Translations under genes and position numbers: made by a program
Part shown: positions 13,501-26,338 of the stretch, piece by piece
How positions within the stretch are numbered: the first letter of the stretch is position 1
Layout of the letters: every line of letters starts with the position of its first letter
The notes under the pieces: generated by a model
Seen by the model: the letters and a program-made list of their open reading frames with translations, nothing else
Databases searched by the model: none
What the model was told of the DNA's origin: nothing
Assembly (NCBI GenBank): GCA_004352715.1
Contig: SCFE01000018.1
Location: 1,815,614-1,879,613 of the forward strand
DNA length: 64,000 bases
Direction: 5' to 3'
Source of the DNA: Hofstenia miamia
Lineage: Eukaryota; Xenacoelomorpha; Acoela

Positions 13501-15742
13501 GAATGCCCTTACCGCGCAGCCTGACTATTGCACTGATTATTTTACTATATGTTACTGGGCAGCAATGTTTCCAAAGATCTTACTAGAGTTATATTTTCGT
13601 TATGCACCCCGAGAAATTTGTGAAATACTGCTTTTTGTATGTTGTAATGATTCAAAAATACTGCAATTGAAAAAATTAGAATAATTAGAAGGGTTGGAAG
13701 CTGTGGTAGTTGAAATTTTTTCTGGAGGCAAGTAAATAGTGGCTTCTTTGACTATTTTCTAACATCACAATTGATGGTTATTAATATGTAGACGACCGGA
13801 AAACATTTACGTAATGGTTGATCCTAAGGGCTAGGGTTATGCTTAGCCTTAAGAGACTAACTGATTCTTTCAATTGAACATGCTGTTGTTGGAGCGACTG
13901 CCGCAATCGAGTATAGGCCACAGCAATGCACTTTAGTGCAAAATTTCAACAGTGCATTCGAGCACATTCATCAATATATGGGCCCATATCTCACGATTTC
14001 AAAACTCCATAATAAACTTCGAGAAATTTTTTGACAATATAGAAAAACAGTTTACCCATTAATGTTAATTTTGGTCCCGAAAGCGAAAGTAAGTAATTTT
14101 TTTTATGAAATTTGCAGTAACTAATATAATATAATATGTACTAGAAAGCAAGCAAAAGTCACGCATATTTATTAATTCAGTGATATGATCTCTCAGCAAC
14201 TTATATATAAATGTTATATATTGATTTTTCAATTTGTTTATCAGCTCTTTAATATAAATTCTTTTTTTAGAATGGATATTATTTTAATTTTGACCTGGAA
14301 TAACAAAAAGCTTTAAACAGCTTTCAAATGACTAATTTGAATAAAAATCATTTGTCTTCTTTTCTGGTCCATCTTGTGTCTCCTATTGCAAATTATATTA
14401 GTAATATATAACATCTCCAACGGGGAATGTAAATGGGATTTTTATTGACAAAATATCATAGGAATGTGCATTTTATTGGCAATTCTACTATCAATCAATT
14501 TGAATTACGTCCCTTGCAGGCACATAACATTTCTACCGCAGGCCTTACTGTACATATTTTTCTTACTACCGAAATGCTCCCAACAATAACTTATAAAATT
14601 ATCATATATTTTGTTTATGTTGCCTATAGCTTAATATAAGAACTAACTACTATATACATATACAGTATGCTGCAACACTCTTCATCCAATGATTTTAAGA
14701 GTTCATTCTTCATAAAGTTCATAAAGAGATTGTAATTACCCTATTGAAGACCCTTTTAAAAGAAATATTGTAAATTAGGATTTCGAATATACATTCCGAG
14801 AGCCGATATCTTAATAGTATTTATTTCTTATTTTGTTCTAAATTAATGAACACTTATTGTTTGTTCTTAATCCATTTCAAAATCCATTATAAATTATATA
14901 ATTTCGAGTACAAAAAGACTAATCATAGGCTAGCTGGTTTTGATAAAAAATGTAGTGAATATTATATATTTTACCCATTTTAGGGTAAATCTGCATTACC
15001 AAGTAATTCTTATATTAATGGCTTGAGCAATAATAAGCTTTCCATTTGAAATATAAATTTGAGGACGATGCACTATTTACTTAATTTTGAGTGTTATTTT
15101 CCAATCAAAATTATATAATATTCATGCATCTGTCTTGTCTCGGTATTAAATGAATAATACAAAAAATCATTTTTTAATCTTAGACATCGAAACTCTCCAT
15201 TGTTTTTCCTAAAGAAGCAACCGCGTTTGTGAAGAAAATATGTCATATAAAATCAATCGAATACGCATAGGCCTTCTAGATATAATAATATTCCCTTGCT
15301 ATAGATTCGCTTAACCATTATTACAATATTCATGTGCATTGTATAAGTCAAAATCGTTGCTATTTTAGGATAAAAACAAAATTTGAAATTTGATTTAAGA
15401 CAGCCTTCCGGCGTCAGTGACTTATAAATTAAAAAAATGGAAGCACTTTAAAAGAAAACGATTTAATCAGCGGCAGTCAATTTAGAATTTGATATCTTTA
15501 TTCTTTTTTGTAATTTCAAAATCTGATTTGTATATAATAAAAATTGCGCTTTGTCCCAATGACCGTTTCCTTTCATTGCCATGTAATTGAAACCCCAGGG
15601 ATTGATAAATTGTCACTGCAGTGGCATTCCATCTCTTAATTAATTTGTATGTATAGTTCCCATGCGTTAAATGTTAATGTTACGAACAACATAGATTACT
15701 TTTACTTACAGCAAAAATTTCTTATTGATATGTGCATAAGTT

Positions 15743-15743
15743 A

Positions 15744-15813
<70 letters not shown>
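15743..15813. repeat. (TA)n microsatellite
   Basis: TA dinucleotides with two short interruptions. Confidence 0.95.
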
Positions 15814-15816
<3 letters not shown>

Positions 15817-17374
15817 GCTTGGAGTAAGATGCTATGTAAGCTCATTAATACCCGCCAATGCAAAATGTTTCTTTTTTGTACAAAATCGAGATATTCATAT
15901 ATATGAATGTTCACATAAATCTAAAAACTTTGGGGATATCCAATTATTAACTTCAATGGATGAATGAATAGATAAATAGATAGATGGATAAAGTGTATGA
16001 TATAAGTAAATAAATGTATACATATATATAGATATACATAATACATTTATTTATTAGAATTAAAAAAAATATATATACCCATATATAAATGTACCCCATG
16101 CTTTATGACAGTTTATATCTATATATTATTATTGATTCATGTTAATATGCAAAAATGAACACCTATTTGCATTACATTTCATTGTTTGCCACTATCTTTT
16201 AATAAGACAGAAAATTGATATGGGACTCTAGATTGATCTATTTTACGATAAATATCATACAGTAACTAAGCAGAAGTACTTGAAAAATTTTAAGGTGTAT
16301 TATGCTATTCTGACAAAAGTTTCCTTGAAGTTTCTTTTCTAGATGCAATCTTTTTATAAACACTTTCCAAGAGTAATTACATATGGCAGTCATGAAATTG
16401 GGAAATTTGCTAAAATGGGATTGCTGAAGTTTTTATGCAATATTAAGAATAGCATGAATGGACCTTCCTATTATTAATGTAAAAATTTAAACACCTATAA
16501 TATATCGATTAAATTTAAATAGGAAATCCAGATAAATATTTAAAATTTATAGGCCTAAGTAGCCTATGATTCGCGCAATCAAAAAATTTGAATACAATAA
16601 AGTAAATATGTAATGAACCTTAAGAGATTCATGTCTGTAATCAGCAAGAATAAATGGCTTAAAAGAAATGTCTGGGAAATTAATATATTTACTCGAAGAG
16701 TTCTAATGATACCAAATTCATATACTGTGTAATTCAAATTCAAACTTAACTGTGCATTTTTGCATTTTTCACGTATTGGTGTTTTCATAACCAGCTAGCA
16801 TCCATGTTAACAGGCAGTAATTAGAATTAATCACCTTAAATGAGAAAATATTTTTACCTAATATTTTTAATTGCTGTATACTAAATATTTTAAAAATATT
16901 TTACAAGCTCTATCTCTGTGGTTAAGAATTTATGTTTGGGCGATCTCATAGTAAGTTTCTTAAATACTATTTAAAATAAGTGAATTATTTTCATTGCAGT
17001 TGTAATTTTGTAACATGCTAAATTTGAACCGTCCAACTGCATTAAAATGTAGTATGATATTAAGTGTCCAGTATGTTATCTTTTAGTTTTGCGTGCATCA
17101 AAGGTTTATATCAGTTTCATCTTTTACCGATAGAAACATCCTCTTTATTATTTTTGCATTATGTATTCCCTAAAGAAAAATTGACCTAGTTAAAATCGAT
17201 TTTTACAATTTCTCAACTATATTTTCTCTAGCGCAATAAAATTTTACAATTTTTAAACTAATAAAACATGTACAACAATAGTACAATTAATGCTATCTTT
17301 TCTTTAGTTAGCAATAATACATGTTTTATTTAGATATGATAAAGCCTCTGAAGAGTTAAATATTCATATAATAG

Positions 17375-17537
17375 ATTTATTTAACAAATTCGGACGGTTG
17401 GCCAACGAGATGTTGCTGGGACAAAGATCGTCGCTTGGCGAATGTGTTGCGAATGACTACTCTATAGCTGGGCTTTTCGAGCATCGTTCGGGTTCGAAGT
17501 ACTTCTATGGTTCGGTTGATTCCATATTTTACCACTC
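17375..17537 (+). CDS. candidate internal exon of an unrecognised gene
   Basis: A 163-base segment with far higher GC than its surroundings is open in one forward frame (for example RLANEMLLGQRSSLGECVAN and GSKYFYGSVDSIFYH). It follows an ATAATAG acceptor and ends at a consensus donor (CACTC/GTAAGAAT). It starts in phase 1 and ends in phase 2, which matches the next forward exon at 19268-19589. The reverse strand is also open here and ends in a stop, so a reverse terminal exon is the alternative. The donor and phase match favour the forward strand. No domain is recognised. Confidence 0.5.
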
Positions 17538-18392
17538 GTAAGAATTTCAATTGCAAAATAAATAGCAATTTAATCAATCCTGCATTACCATGCGATTAAT
17601 CATCAATACATTTATCATCAAATTTGTTATGTTTTTATAGTTTTTGCAAATTTTCATGACGAGATTTAAACTTATTTCAAAAATTTTTGTGAAAATCCCA
17701 TTATTTATTTTTCTGATTTTTTTGAATTTTTTTTGCATCTAGGACCGATTTTTATGAAAATCATTCATCACTGATTTTGAAAACTTCCTAGTAGAGTTAG
17801 GCATTAAAGTCTAAGCAAAGTGAATGATAAGTATAAAAAACAATGAATCAAATTTTGAATATTGAAATGTCCTTAATTTGTTTATTATAAGTGTCTATTC
17901 AAACCCGAACTCTATCCATTTTATCGCATTGTAAGTTTGAGTGTAGAATACACACCAGTAATCAATTACTGTTTTTATACATGTTTCCATCATAAATAGG
18001 AAACTGGTGAGTCAATCCCGACGACATGCAGTCAATAAATTGAGATCTTGAATGCAGCTAATGGTAATTTGTTTTCAAATTAATGGAGTATTGTAATTCT
18101 TAAATTTCTGTCCCTCCTATTTCGTAGCCTTGAGATAATGATGTTTGCTGTTTTCTCATTTGCAAATTTCAAGTAATCAAACGTACACTTGTTTTTACCT
18201 ATAATCCAGTAACTACATAAACAGCATCATTATATGTATGTTCAATAGTAATTTTATCATGCATATGCAATGAAATTCTATTGGTGGAAATCACTTTACA
18301 TTTTAAAATAATAAAATAATACGAATTGTAAAGTAAGAAACATTATGTCAACATGTTTATGCAGAGTTTCACTTAATAGTTAAATTTCATTT

Positions 18393-18396
<4 letters not shown>

Positions 18397-18430
<34 letters not shown>
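18397..18430. repeat. (TA)n microsatellite
   Basis: Near-perfect TA run. Confidence 0.9.
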
Positions 18431-18431
<1 letters not shown>

Positions 18432-18920
18432 CCGCTATAAATCAATTTTACATTAATGATGGTTTGTTCGAAATACCATGTTCTGATTAAGCCATTGTTT
18501 CGATCAATTTTTATGTACTCTAAGTAAATGCCCAAACAACTTGAAACTGTTTATCAAATGTAGTGGCTCAAAAACCTTTTGGCGCATTCTGGATACTCCC
18601 TATTCATTCAAATTTGTAACGTAGTCTATAAATCATGAGTCAGTTTTTGGGAGAGGTTGCCAAGGTTTCAATTCACAGTTCTCTCAAACATTCACAGTTT
18701 TCTGTCTTCCAGCATTGTTTTAAAATAAATTTACATTGTTCATTTGTCAAATTACCAGCCATAAAAATGGTCAATATGAAATAAATAACTAAATAACCAA
18801 ATTACATGGATTTTTATTGTAATGCAATGTCCAAAAATTACAAACCGTATTTTTTTGTTTTTTTAAGGATTAAAATTTGCAGACGCGAGATTATTGAATA
18901 CCCACTTTTTCACCACTCTG

Positions 18921-18921
<1 letters not shown>

Positions 18922-18959
<38 letters not shown>
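18922..18959. repeat. (TA)n microsatellite
   Basis: Near-perfect TA run. Confidence 0.9.
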
Positions 18960-18966
<7 letters not shown>

Positions 18967-19267
18967 AAGGCAACAAACGTTTCATTCGAGGTTTCACCAC
19001 AGACTTTGCATCTAGTTTCATTGCTTGATTGTCTTACTTATTCAAATATACCAAAATTAAACTAGAAATATTTTCTGAGAATTTGTGCGAGAAATTGATA
19101 AAATGTTTAATTTCCAATTAAAAATTAATTTTCTTAATTCAAGAGTTAGACCGGAGTTCATAAATTATTCACATCGTTTTAGTACCTTATAAACAATAGT
19201 GAATGCTGCTTTTGAAAGCGATTGCAGCAAAATGTAACTAACTTATTTTAATACAAAGTATTTTTAG

Positions 19268-19589
19268 AGACACCCGGATTATGTCTTTGGTTGAACTATA
19301 CACAACATGCAAACATACGCCATCACCTCGACAGCTATTCCAGTTGCATTGTTTAAAAGAAATAGCCCACAAGAAAAAAATATCAAGCAGAATCAAGCTG
19401 TATTTTTTGGGATTGCACTTAGAAACTGACGGACCAAGACTGAAGTTTTGGCGTTACAATCCCACAAAGCACATGCCTGCTATTAAACAGCTCATTTTCG
19501 AATCACGCGCCAAAACAAGAGCAGCTCTTTTGGGCTGCCCAGAATTCCTTTCTTTGTATCATAACCACGAAATCAGTGACCTTCCTTAA
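19268..19589 (+). CDS. terminal exon of an unrecognised gene, possible SOCS-box-like tail
   Basis: A TATTTTTAG acceptor opens a frame of about 107 codons ending in TAA; it contains an internal ATG at 19281 but reads open from the acceptor. Composition is clearly coding. The segment SPRQLFQLHCLKEIAHKKK has the L-x-x-x-C-x-x-x-I spacing of the BC-box part of a SOCS box, followed by a K-L-Y-F turn. This is only a loose resemblance, and the following residues (ETDGPRLKFWRYNPTKHMPA) match nothing I recognise. It begins in phase 2, compatible with 17375-17537 across a 1.7-kb intron. A polyadenylation signal AATAAA lies at 19805-19810. Confidence 0.6.
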
Positions 19590-19804
19590 AAAATTTATCA
19601 TCACAAAAGCTAACTTTTTTAACAAATGTGGCAATGGAATTTTTTATATTTTCTTTTTTATGATTTATATAAATCGTTTTCAACAAATTGCAATTATTTA
19701 ATTCGATTAGCAGATTGACTTTGGTTGTGTGCCCTTTTGAACTGTGACCAAATTCTCAACTTTTTTACTTGCATTTTTAATTTCTACATTATTGATAATA
19801 TAAT

Positions 19805-19810
19805 AATAAA
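19805..19810 (+). terminator. candidate polyadenylation signal
   Basis: AATAAA about 215 bases past the stop of the terminal exon at 19268-19589. In AT-rich DNA this hexamer is common, so support is positional only. Confidence 0.35.
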
Positions 19811-21961
19811 TTTGTTGAAATGTCAAAACTTAGGCCCATGCTCTGTATGAAAGGGCATCATGAACTATGAAAAACCATGAAAGTTAATTATTAGAAATGT
19901 ATATTTTTGTAATGGCATTAAATCATTTATAGAGAGAAGTCATAAACTTAAAAACTAACTTGTTAAATATAGCCATGAATTTCTAGTCACTGATTTTGTG
20001 TAATTTATTGGAAATATTTTTATTTTTGTAATTGTTGTCTATAGTGGAATTTACTGACAAATTTCATTGTTAGACTATATTTGTAACATTTAATATAGTT
20101 AATTTTATTTTTCCTGTATTTATCATGAATCGACCCATATTTCAGTCACTCAAATGCATTAAGTTTTACATTCACTTTCTTGTAAAGGTCATTCATCTGA
20201 AATTATTTTAACAAAATTCATGTGAAAAGTGTTCCTTTAAAATTTAATCAATTCATTCCTCAATTAGGATATGATTCACAATATTTTCGCTAATTACTGT
20301 TACAATATATTTTGTGCAGGTTCTATATTAAGACTTGGAATAAAATTAGCTTTGATGGCAAAAACTCATATATTATTAATAGGAAAATGATTTCTTTAGT
20401 ATAGTTGATTAATGTTTCAATGGGTGCCAATCACGCATAGTAACCTGAAGTTGTAAGGAAATGCTGTGGTTAAAGTGACTGGTAGGTCTTGGTATTTTGG
20501 TATTATAATTTTGCGTAACATAAAATTTCTTATTTCTAAGAAATTAAATGTACATAACACGGTTTAAAAATTTTGGCCCCATAAAAGTGTTGGTACGGAC
20601 TTTTGACCCCAGCAGAAATAAATCTTGGACGGGTTTAGGGTATTGGAATTTCGAAACCATATTATTGATTTCAAGTTTATGCACAAAAAATTCACTATAA
20701 TAAGTAGAACATTTTCTATTCTTTTTCTAGAATTTAAAGCAACCCTAAAGTTACCTTGAGAAAATCTATCCCTGAATTGAGCTATCTATAATCTGAACAA
20801 TAAAAATGATTTTTCAATACGACTTAACCTCAAACACTCTGGGATTTTCAAAAAAATTCCATGATCCTACTAAGATTTTTTAAAGACTCATAGCTAAAAA
20901 ATTCTTAAATATATACTCAATAAAACCACCCCGTGATAGAAAAGATTCTCTTCTTTTTTGGCTCTAGCCACCCAGCTCTGCCTCACAGAGGTGTGCCGTT
21001 ACCTGATTACTTCAAGTCAGATTTGTAAATGACCAATTTTCTCAGGCCTCCTTTCAACCATAGCAATTTAGCCTGATTCGGATTTGCCAATAAGCAAGAT
21101 TTGAAGAAAATGCTGCAACAGCACTTGCTAGAATAAGCATCTATTGAAAGTTCAACATGAATGGTCCATGTTTGTGATAAACATGTAGCGATTAAATATA
21201 CTAAAATTAGTAATTAGTTATCATTGGAATACTGAATTAACATATTAAAAACATATTTTAGGTTGGTAAATATTGCAAAATTGCGAATATAATACAAAAT
21301 ACAAGCAAATGTTAGCTAAAATTGATCCATGACCGTGCTTTGTTTTTTTTATAGATTTATTAAATTACTCTATTTGAAAAGGTTTACTTTGTTGCTTAAA
21401 GATGTGGTGTAAAAATAACTTTAGTATTTGGCATTCTTAAGCCACCTTTTTAGTGGATTTCACACAAATAGATTTTTGGTTCTGTTGTTTTGTGTTGTGG
21501 CTGTTGTGTGACAACAGTATTTTGCTGTAGCGTTGCGTGAAAAAACCTATAGATACAACAGCAAGCCTGTCAAGCAAACCTGTGTAACACTGTAGTGTAC
21601 GATCGGGGATAGGATTCTGGGTCTGGGTCTTTGTCTAAATGAGTCTACTCAATGCAAAGCAGCCGGCTAATGATGGATTCGCGTACTTTCATGCAGTGTA
21701 CTACGAGAGACCATTTTTGCTTCTTTTTTGGCAGTGAGTGAAAACTATATTTCTAGTACTTTCAAGAGTAGCCGACATGTTACTTAAGAATCATCTTCCC
21801 TATCTTAAAGCGTGTATTCGAGTGATTGATTGGCTTAACAGCTACTCGTAACATATACACTCTCAGTTTAAGAATAAATTTATATGCTATGATATTATTG
21901 TAATCTCTATCATACGACAAATGACATAATTTGATGAAAACGTTTTTTTATGCATGTAGAT
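19811..21961. other. noncoding stretch
   Basis: No gene is supported. A GT/TG-rich patch at 21480-21560 and a mildly GC-richer patch at 20905-21030 stand out but give no convincing exon or repeat pair. Confidence 0.5.
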
Positions 21962-22617
21962 TAGGGTGGGTCGTTTTTGGCCGTTTTACCAAAATATTAC
22001 AAAACTGCTATTGACTACTTACGGAAAGTTGTGGAGTGTTTCAAAATTACTTATTACAAATTTTTAGCTCAATTAATTAATATTCTCATTTTTTAGTGTT
22101 AACAAAAGCATCATTGAGTTTTCTGCAAAATCTTGTCGATTATTAACAACGGCTTGAGCTGCCGCAAACAAAAATGTTAAAAAACAGTCAATTTATTGAT
22201 ATATTTGTAGTAAATCCTTTTTGTAACTGATCCCAAATTTGATAGAAAATATTTTTAATTATTCTATTATATTTAAAATGGAAGAAGGCATATAAATCTA
22301 ATAGTGTTTAAAAAAATTTAAGAATCGGTAACGATTTTAAGGCTGTCGCAATTAAGAATTTACTTTTTAATATGAGTCAGAAATTAACCAAAAAATAATC
22401 TTTTACCTATTTAAAGGTATGCAAACAAAAATAATTCCAATTTGACAGTGTAATATAAAATCAAAGTTTATTGTTTACAATAAAAAATAAAGATGAATTC
22501 AAAATCCTTTAGCAACCTATTTATTATAATGGACCAATGATTTGGAAATAAACTTGTGAAAACAAATATTATAATGAACTAAAGCTTACTGGATTCAAAA
22601 CATGGAACTTTTTCTCG

Positions 22618-23286
22618 TTAAGCAAGTTTTTTGTGAATCAAGCCTTCTCTTGCTGAATGACTGCAAACTTTAATGGAAGACTCTGTCACTACTTTAATAG
22701 CTCGTTCTACGGCTTGAGTATGACAAGGGTAAAGTACTGATGCAAAATATTCACGATTTTCTATGTTGAAATCAATTGTTTCATCTGTTAAATGCATAAC
22801 TAACGGTGGTTCAGTTATAAGTGTGCTTTGCCAATCAATTAAGTTGGTATACTCATTGCCAGTCATGTTTAATTTTAGAATCTTGAAATTACGAACAGTC
22901 AATGAAATATTATTTCTATGACAATTCTTAATTCGTCTCCAACCAAGTTCTCTAATGTGAGGTCTTTCAACGGCAATCATTGCTAAAAGTAGATTTTCAG
23001 GGTGAGAAAAATTAGCATTTTGCTGAATCACCGAAAAAATAATTTTCTGGACGCAATCTTCTTGTGTTTTAGTTCTTTGAATTGTCTCGAATAAATGTTT
23101 TGGCCCATCTTGTACTGAACATTTAAGTTTTATAGCAAACCATATTGGCACATACACTTTCATCTCAAAAACGGTAATCCGTTTTAAATCATCTGAAGGT
23201 GAATCAGTTGCAGCATATAGTCGCATAATTCGATTGGCTGTTGTAAGCCACCTTGAATGATTAAGATTTCCTGGAGATCGAGACAC
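22618..23286 (-). pseudogene. transposase C-terminal half
   Basis: A 222-codon frame starts within the hallmark NHSRWLTTANRIMRLY and continues through DLKRITVFEMKVYVPIWFAI, HPENLLLAMIAVERPHIREL and LIDWQSTLITEPPL to PCHTQAVERAIKVVTESS near its end. I recognise these blocks as those of a large family of uncharacterised proteins abundant in cnidarian, arthropod and other invertebrate genomes, consistent with a transposase. The glutamate in the AVER block is a plausible last acidic catalytic residue (inference). It is out of frame with the upstream blocks at 23290-23750, where further matching segments occur broken by stops (ERPMHWFVCMLHANEGPLRH, VDVKTSGPRCFTGPIGK). Confidence 0.7.
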
Positions 23287-23752
23287 AAGAGCGTCGGGTA
23301 CAACCCCATTTGAGATTCCTTGATGTCATACATGTACTTTTGATCCGTACTTAAATCTTTAACTGGAGTAAATTGTAGTTCAAGAAAAATTGATTCAAAT
23401 GATTTAATCGGTTGTTTTTCACAATCAGATAGTTATTTTCCAATAGGACCAGTGAAACAACGTGGACCACTTGTTTTAACATCCACTGCTGCTAACAAAT
23501 GACGAAGTGGACCCTCGTTTGCATGCAGCATACAAACAAACCAATGCATTGGTCGCTCAATAGCTGATTCTTAATTTTTTTATGATACCTCCTCTTATCC
23601 CAGTATTGACAACTGTTCCATCACATCGTACTGCAGCTAATATAATGGTTCCTACATGTTTTCTAAAAACTTGAGAATACCTTCTGTAATGGTAACTGAT
23701 GATCTGTTTTCTGGGGTGAAATGACCCATTTATTTAGATTTTGGTTCAGAAA

Positions 23753-24642
23753 TTAATGACATGTGTTCCTCTGTTGCATTTTTCTTGTGAAGTGATCCCC
23801 AGCTTTTTCAATGAAATACGTGAAATCTCTCTTACCATCAAAATAGATGCTAGTGATTTCATCGATATTCCTAATCATGGTTTTTCTACGTTTGCACCTT
23901 TCTCGACGTACTTTACTTTTATCTACATAACTTTGATCATTTTCGTCTATTATTCCTAAGTCTTCTAACAAAGATGCCGACAGGAATGCTGCATTTCTGT
24001 CTGATAAACTAAATCTGTCACATGCTTCTGCAAAAGTAGGTAAGGCTTTAGTGGACTTGGGTGCAGCTGAAGTCAAAATTTTAGATGAGCTTTTGGCTAT
24101 GGTTTCAAAGTAGATTCTATTCAGTGTTGATTTTGGTGGCAGAAATTCATCAACATCATTTGATTCTAGGATAGAAGAAGAACTGCTATCATTTCCATCC
24201 AATAATATTTTAACGATATCACGAGAAGATTGAGAACTAATCGATTCATCGATAGCAATTCTCTTTCTCTTGTTTGGTTTTTGAATTGGGTTTGAATTAA
24301 CTCTATCAATACCGCCAATGATCATTTTTCTCTGGTTCCTTTGATCAATTAGAAGTTCTCTCTCAATAATTGGAACCTTTTTTTCCTTTGGACAACTGCA
24401 GTATACAAAATTCAAACATTTACAAGAAGAAATATCGAACAGAATAATATAATTATCTAAAAAAGTCTTCACTAATTTCTGATAACTCTCAATCCCTTTT
24501 TGCTGTTTGTAAGATTTTAATAGGTTTCGGTATTCTTCATGGTATGACGTTAGAAGTTTAGTTACTCTGGAATGTGTTACAGTTGGAATAGACGCTTTTT
24601 CATAAATATTCATGACTTTAGTTGCCACATTTTTGCAAATAT
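23753..24642 (-). pseudogene. transposase N-terminal half, second exon
   Basis: An open frame of about 296 codons on the reverse strand. It begins at a splice acceptor (CTGCTACAG), contains a helical region (SRVTKLLTSYHEEYRNLLKS) and a C-x-C-x(6)-C-x-C cluster (CKCLNFVYCSC) that may bind a metal. A basic, serine-rich linker with KPNKRKRIAIDES, resembling a nuclear localisation signal, follows. It ends at a stop where the family normally continues; sequence downstream in another frame carries the expected next segment, so a frameshift has occurred. The catalytic core lies in the broken region that follows. Confidence 0.7.
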
Positions 24643-24683
24643 CTGTAGCAGTTTCTTACGCTCTAATTTATGAAATAAAATAC

Positions 24684-24783
24684 CTTTCAAAACACACTGA
24701 TAGGTCGGACACTGATTCTCTGGTACATCAGAAACATTCTCGAAGAGTGGAAAGTCGTATGATTTCCGAATTGATGCTGCCAT
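24684..24783 (-). pseudogene. transposase first exon
   Basis: ATG at 24783 opens 33 codons (MAASIRKSYDFPLFENVSDV and on) ending at GAAAG/GTATTT. Removing the 41 bases 24643-24683 (GTATTT...TACAG) joins this in phase 1 to the long frame at 24642. Without splicing the frame stops soon after. A 41-base intron is very short; a deletion-type frameshift is the alternative explanation. Confidence 0.55.
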
Positions 24784-25206
24784 ATTGAAACCACAACTAT
24801 TCCACCGCTGTCACTGGACCACTGTGGCCAGCATTGCGTGCGCCGCCTTGCATCATGCCGCTTTGCATGTGCAATATATAACATGTTTACAACATGTTTG
24901 TTACAGTGATTGAAAATAGGTAGTTTAACTATTTTTATCATAATTGTTGACATAACGTAAACTAACTTTTCTCATTATGCTTGAAATAAACATTTAAAAA
25001 AGAATTTTTATTTATTTCACTTTTTATTTAAATTCTTTGGTAAAACTGAGTTTTATGTAAAATTGAACCTTATTGCGGCAGCTGAAAATATTGTTTGAAT
25101 GGCCTGATATTTTGATTATATTGTTTTTAGGTGGTAATACAACTTTTCCCAAGTAGCAACATACAATTTTCAAAAAATTTTGGTTTTCGACCCACCCTAA
25201 TGTAGA

Positions 25207-26338
25207 TGTAGATTGGCATATACACGCTATAGGTTAGATGCTACGCTGACCAAAATGCTCATGAGAGGCAATAGGTGTGCATTGGCTGCACACATAAAAT
25301 ACTTAAAATTTTAGAGCAGTTCTAATTTCAATAGTAAAAATAATGAGAATAAAAGCAAATCAATTACCTGTGTGGGTCTGGGTTCAAGTCATTTGGTTCC
25401 AATCAGGGCTGGATCCTACTTCGAATCTCATTGAATATTGTGTATATCTCGGATTAAGAGATTGTTTTGAACAAATTGGAATTGGCAAAGTTGGCAAGTT
25501 TTTCAAAAAGCTCATGATAAATATCATGAAATATATATCACGTGATATTTATGAACCATTCCTAATATACAAACCTGCTGTATAATTTATATGCTAAGCC
25601 AACAAAGTGTTTAGCACATTGAAGAATACATCAAAAATAAAGTTATAATGAACTGTAAAAGGGTGATTTCTTCAGTTAACACCAACCCCAGATTTACTAT
25701 TTTATCGAGCATAAAATTGTAATGAACAATATTTTCTAATGAAGTGCTATTGCTATTTTCAGCACATTATTTATTGTCACAAATATTTCTATAAAAGAAA
25801 TGAACACTCGGCCAGCCCGGATTTTCTGCAAATATTCTGTTCATGAGCTGTCTTAACATATTCACAAGTCTGCTTTAAGTAGAAACTGACATTGAGCGGA
25901 AATATTTCAACTTCATGTTCTAATTATTTCTTGTTTACAGATGTTATTTCGTACTATGCTGTCAATCGAAGGATAATTGCGAGTTGGAAAATCGCTCTCA
26001 GATAATTTTTCATCTGACAAAATAAAAAATTGAAAATATGAAAAATATTTCAACTCCGCTTTTTGACAACCTGATAAAATATCCATAACGTGAACAATAT
26101 ATTTACATTGGAACGTTGGACATATTGGCAAAAATCGGTATTGTAAGCAGCTTAGAATAGTGTTGTTGTACATTTTTATAATTATGAATGCATTGTTTTT
26201 ACACAATTTGCTTCTTTCGCTATAACTCGTTATATAAATATTACAATCCATTCTGTGCATTTTTACTTCGAATTATAAAGAGATTATTGGATGAAATTTA
26301 TGAATGTCTGTAGATTCATGAATTGGGTGTTCTTACAG
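25207..26338. other. noncoding stretch
   Basis: Short open frames at 25343-25585 and 25913-26260 show no motif, splice context or compositional shift. Nothing else is visible. Confidence 0.5.

Larger units (their letters stand above)
9090..17374. other. large intron-like or intergenic stretch with decayed repeats
   Basis: Apart from the LINE relic at about 9930-10570 and the TA repeats at 11921-11938 and 15743-15813, no gene is supported. If the flanking exons belong together, this is a long intron. At least one more exon (phase 0 to phase 1) would then have to lie here. Donor-like sites such as 14087 (GTAAGTAAT) and 16952 (GTAAGTTTC) exist, but no exon could be fixed with confidence. Confidence 0.4.
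21962..25199 (-). mobile_element. DNA transposon with hAT-like ends and an unclassified transposase
   Basis: The ends are perfect 12-base inverted repeats (TAGGGTGGGTCG), and both flanks read ATGTAGAT, an 8-base target duplication. Counting one more base on each side instead gives TTAGGG...CCCTAA ends and a 6-base TGTAGA duplication; sequence alone cannot decide. Ends beginning TAGGG with an 8-base duplication centred on TA fit the hAT superfamily (Buster-type targets) and also resemble KDZ/Zisupton elements. The 3.24-kb element carries a reverse-strand transposase in three blocks with frameshifts (separate entries), so this copy is probably dead but autonomous in origin. It sits in otherwise unremarkable noncoding DNA. 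Confidence 0.85.

Noticed and set aside
17377-17577. Reverse-strand frame ending RRSLSQQHLVGQPSEFVK and stop
   Set aside because: The same segment has a forward frame with a consensus GTAAGA donor and a phase matching the next exon. The reverse reading lacks a good acceptor. Kept only as the alternative.
20968-21028. Tiny forward frame after a CTCTAG acceptor ending LPDYFKSDL and stop
   Set aside because: Only 20 residues, no partner exon, and the composition could belong to a decayed repeat.
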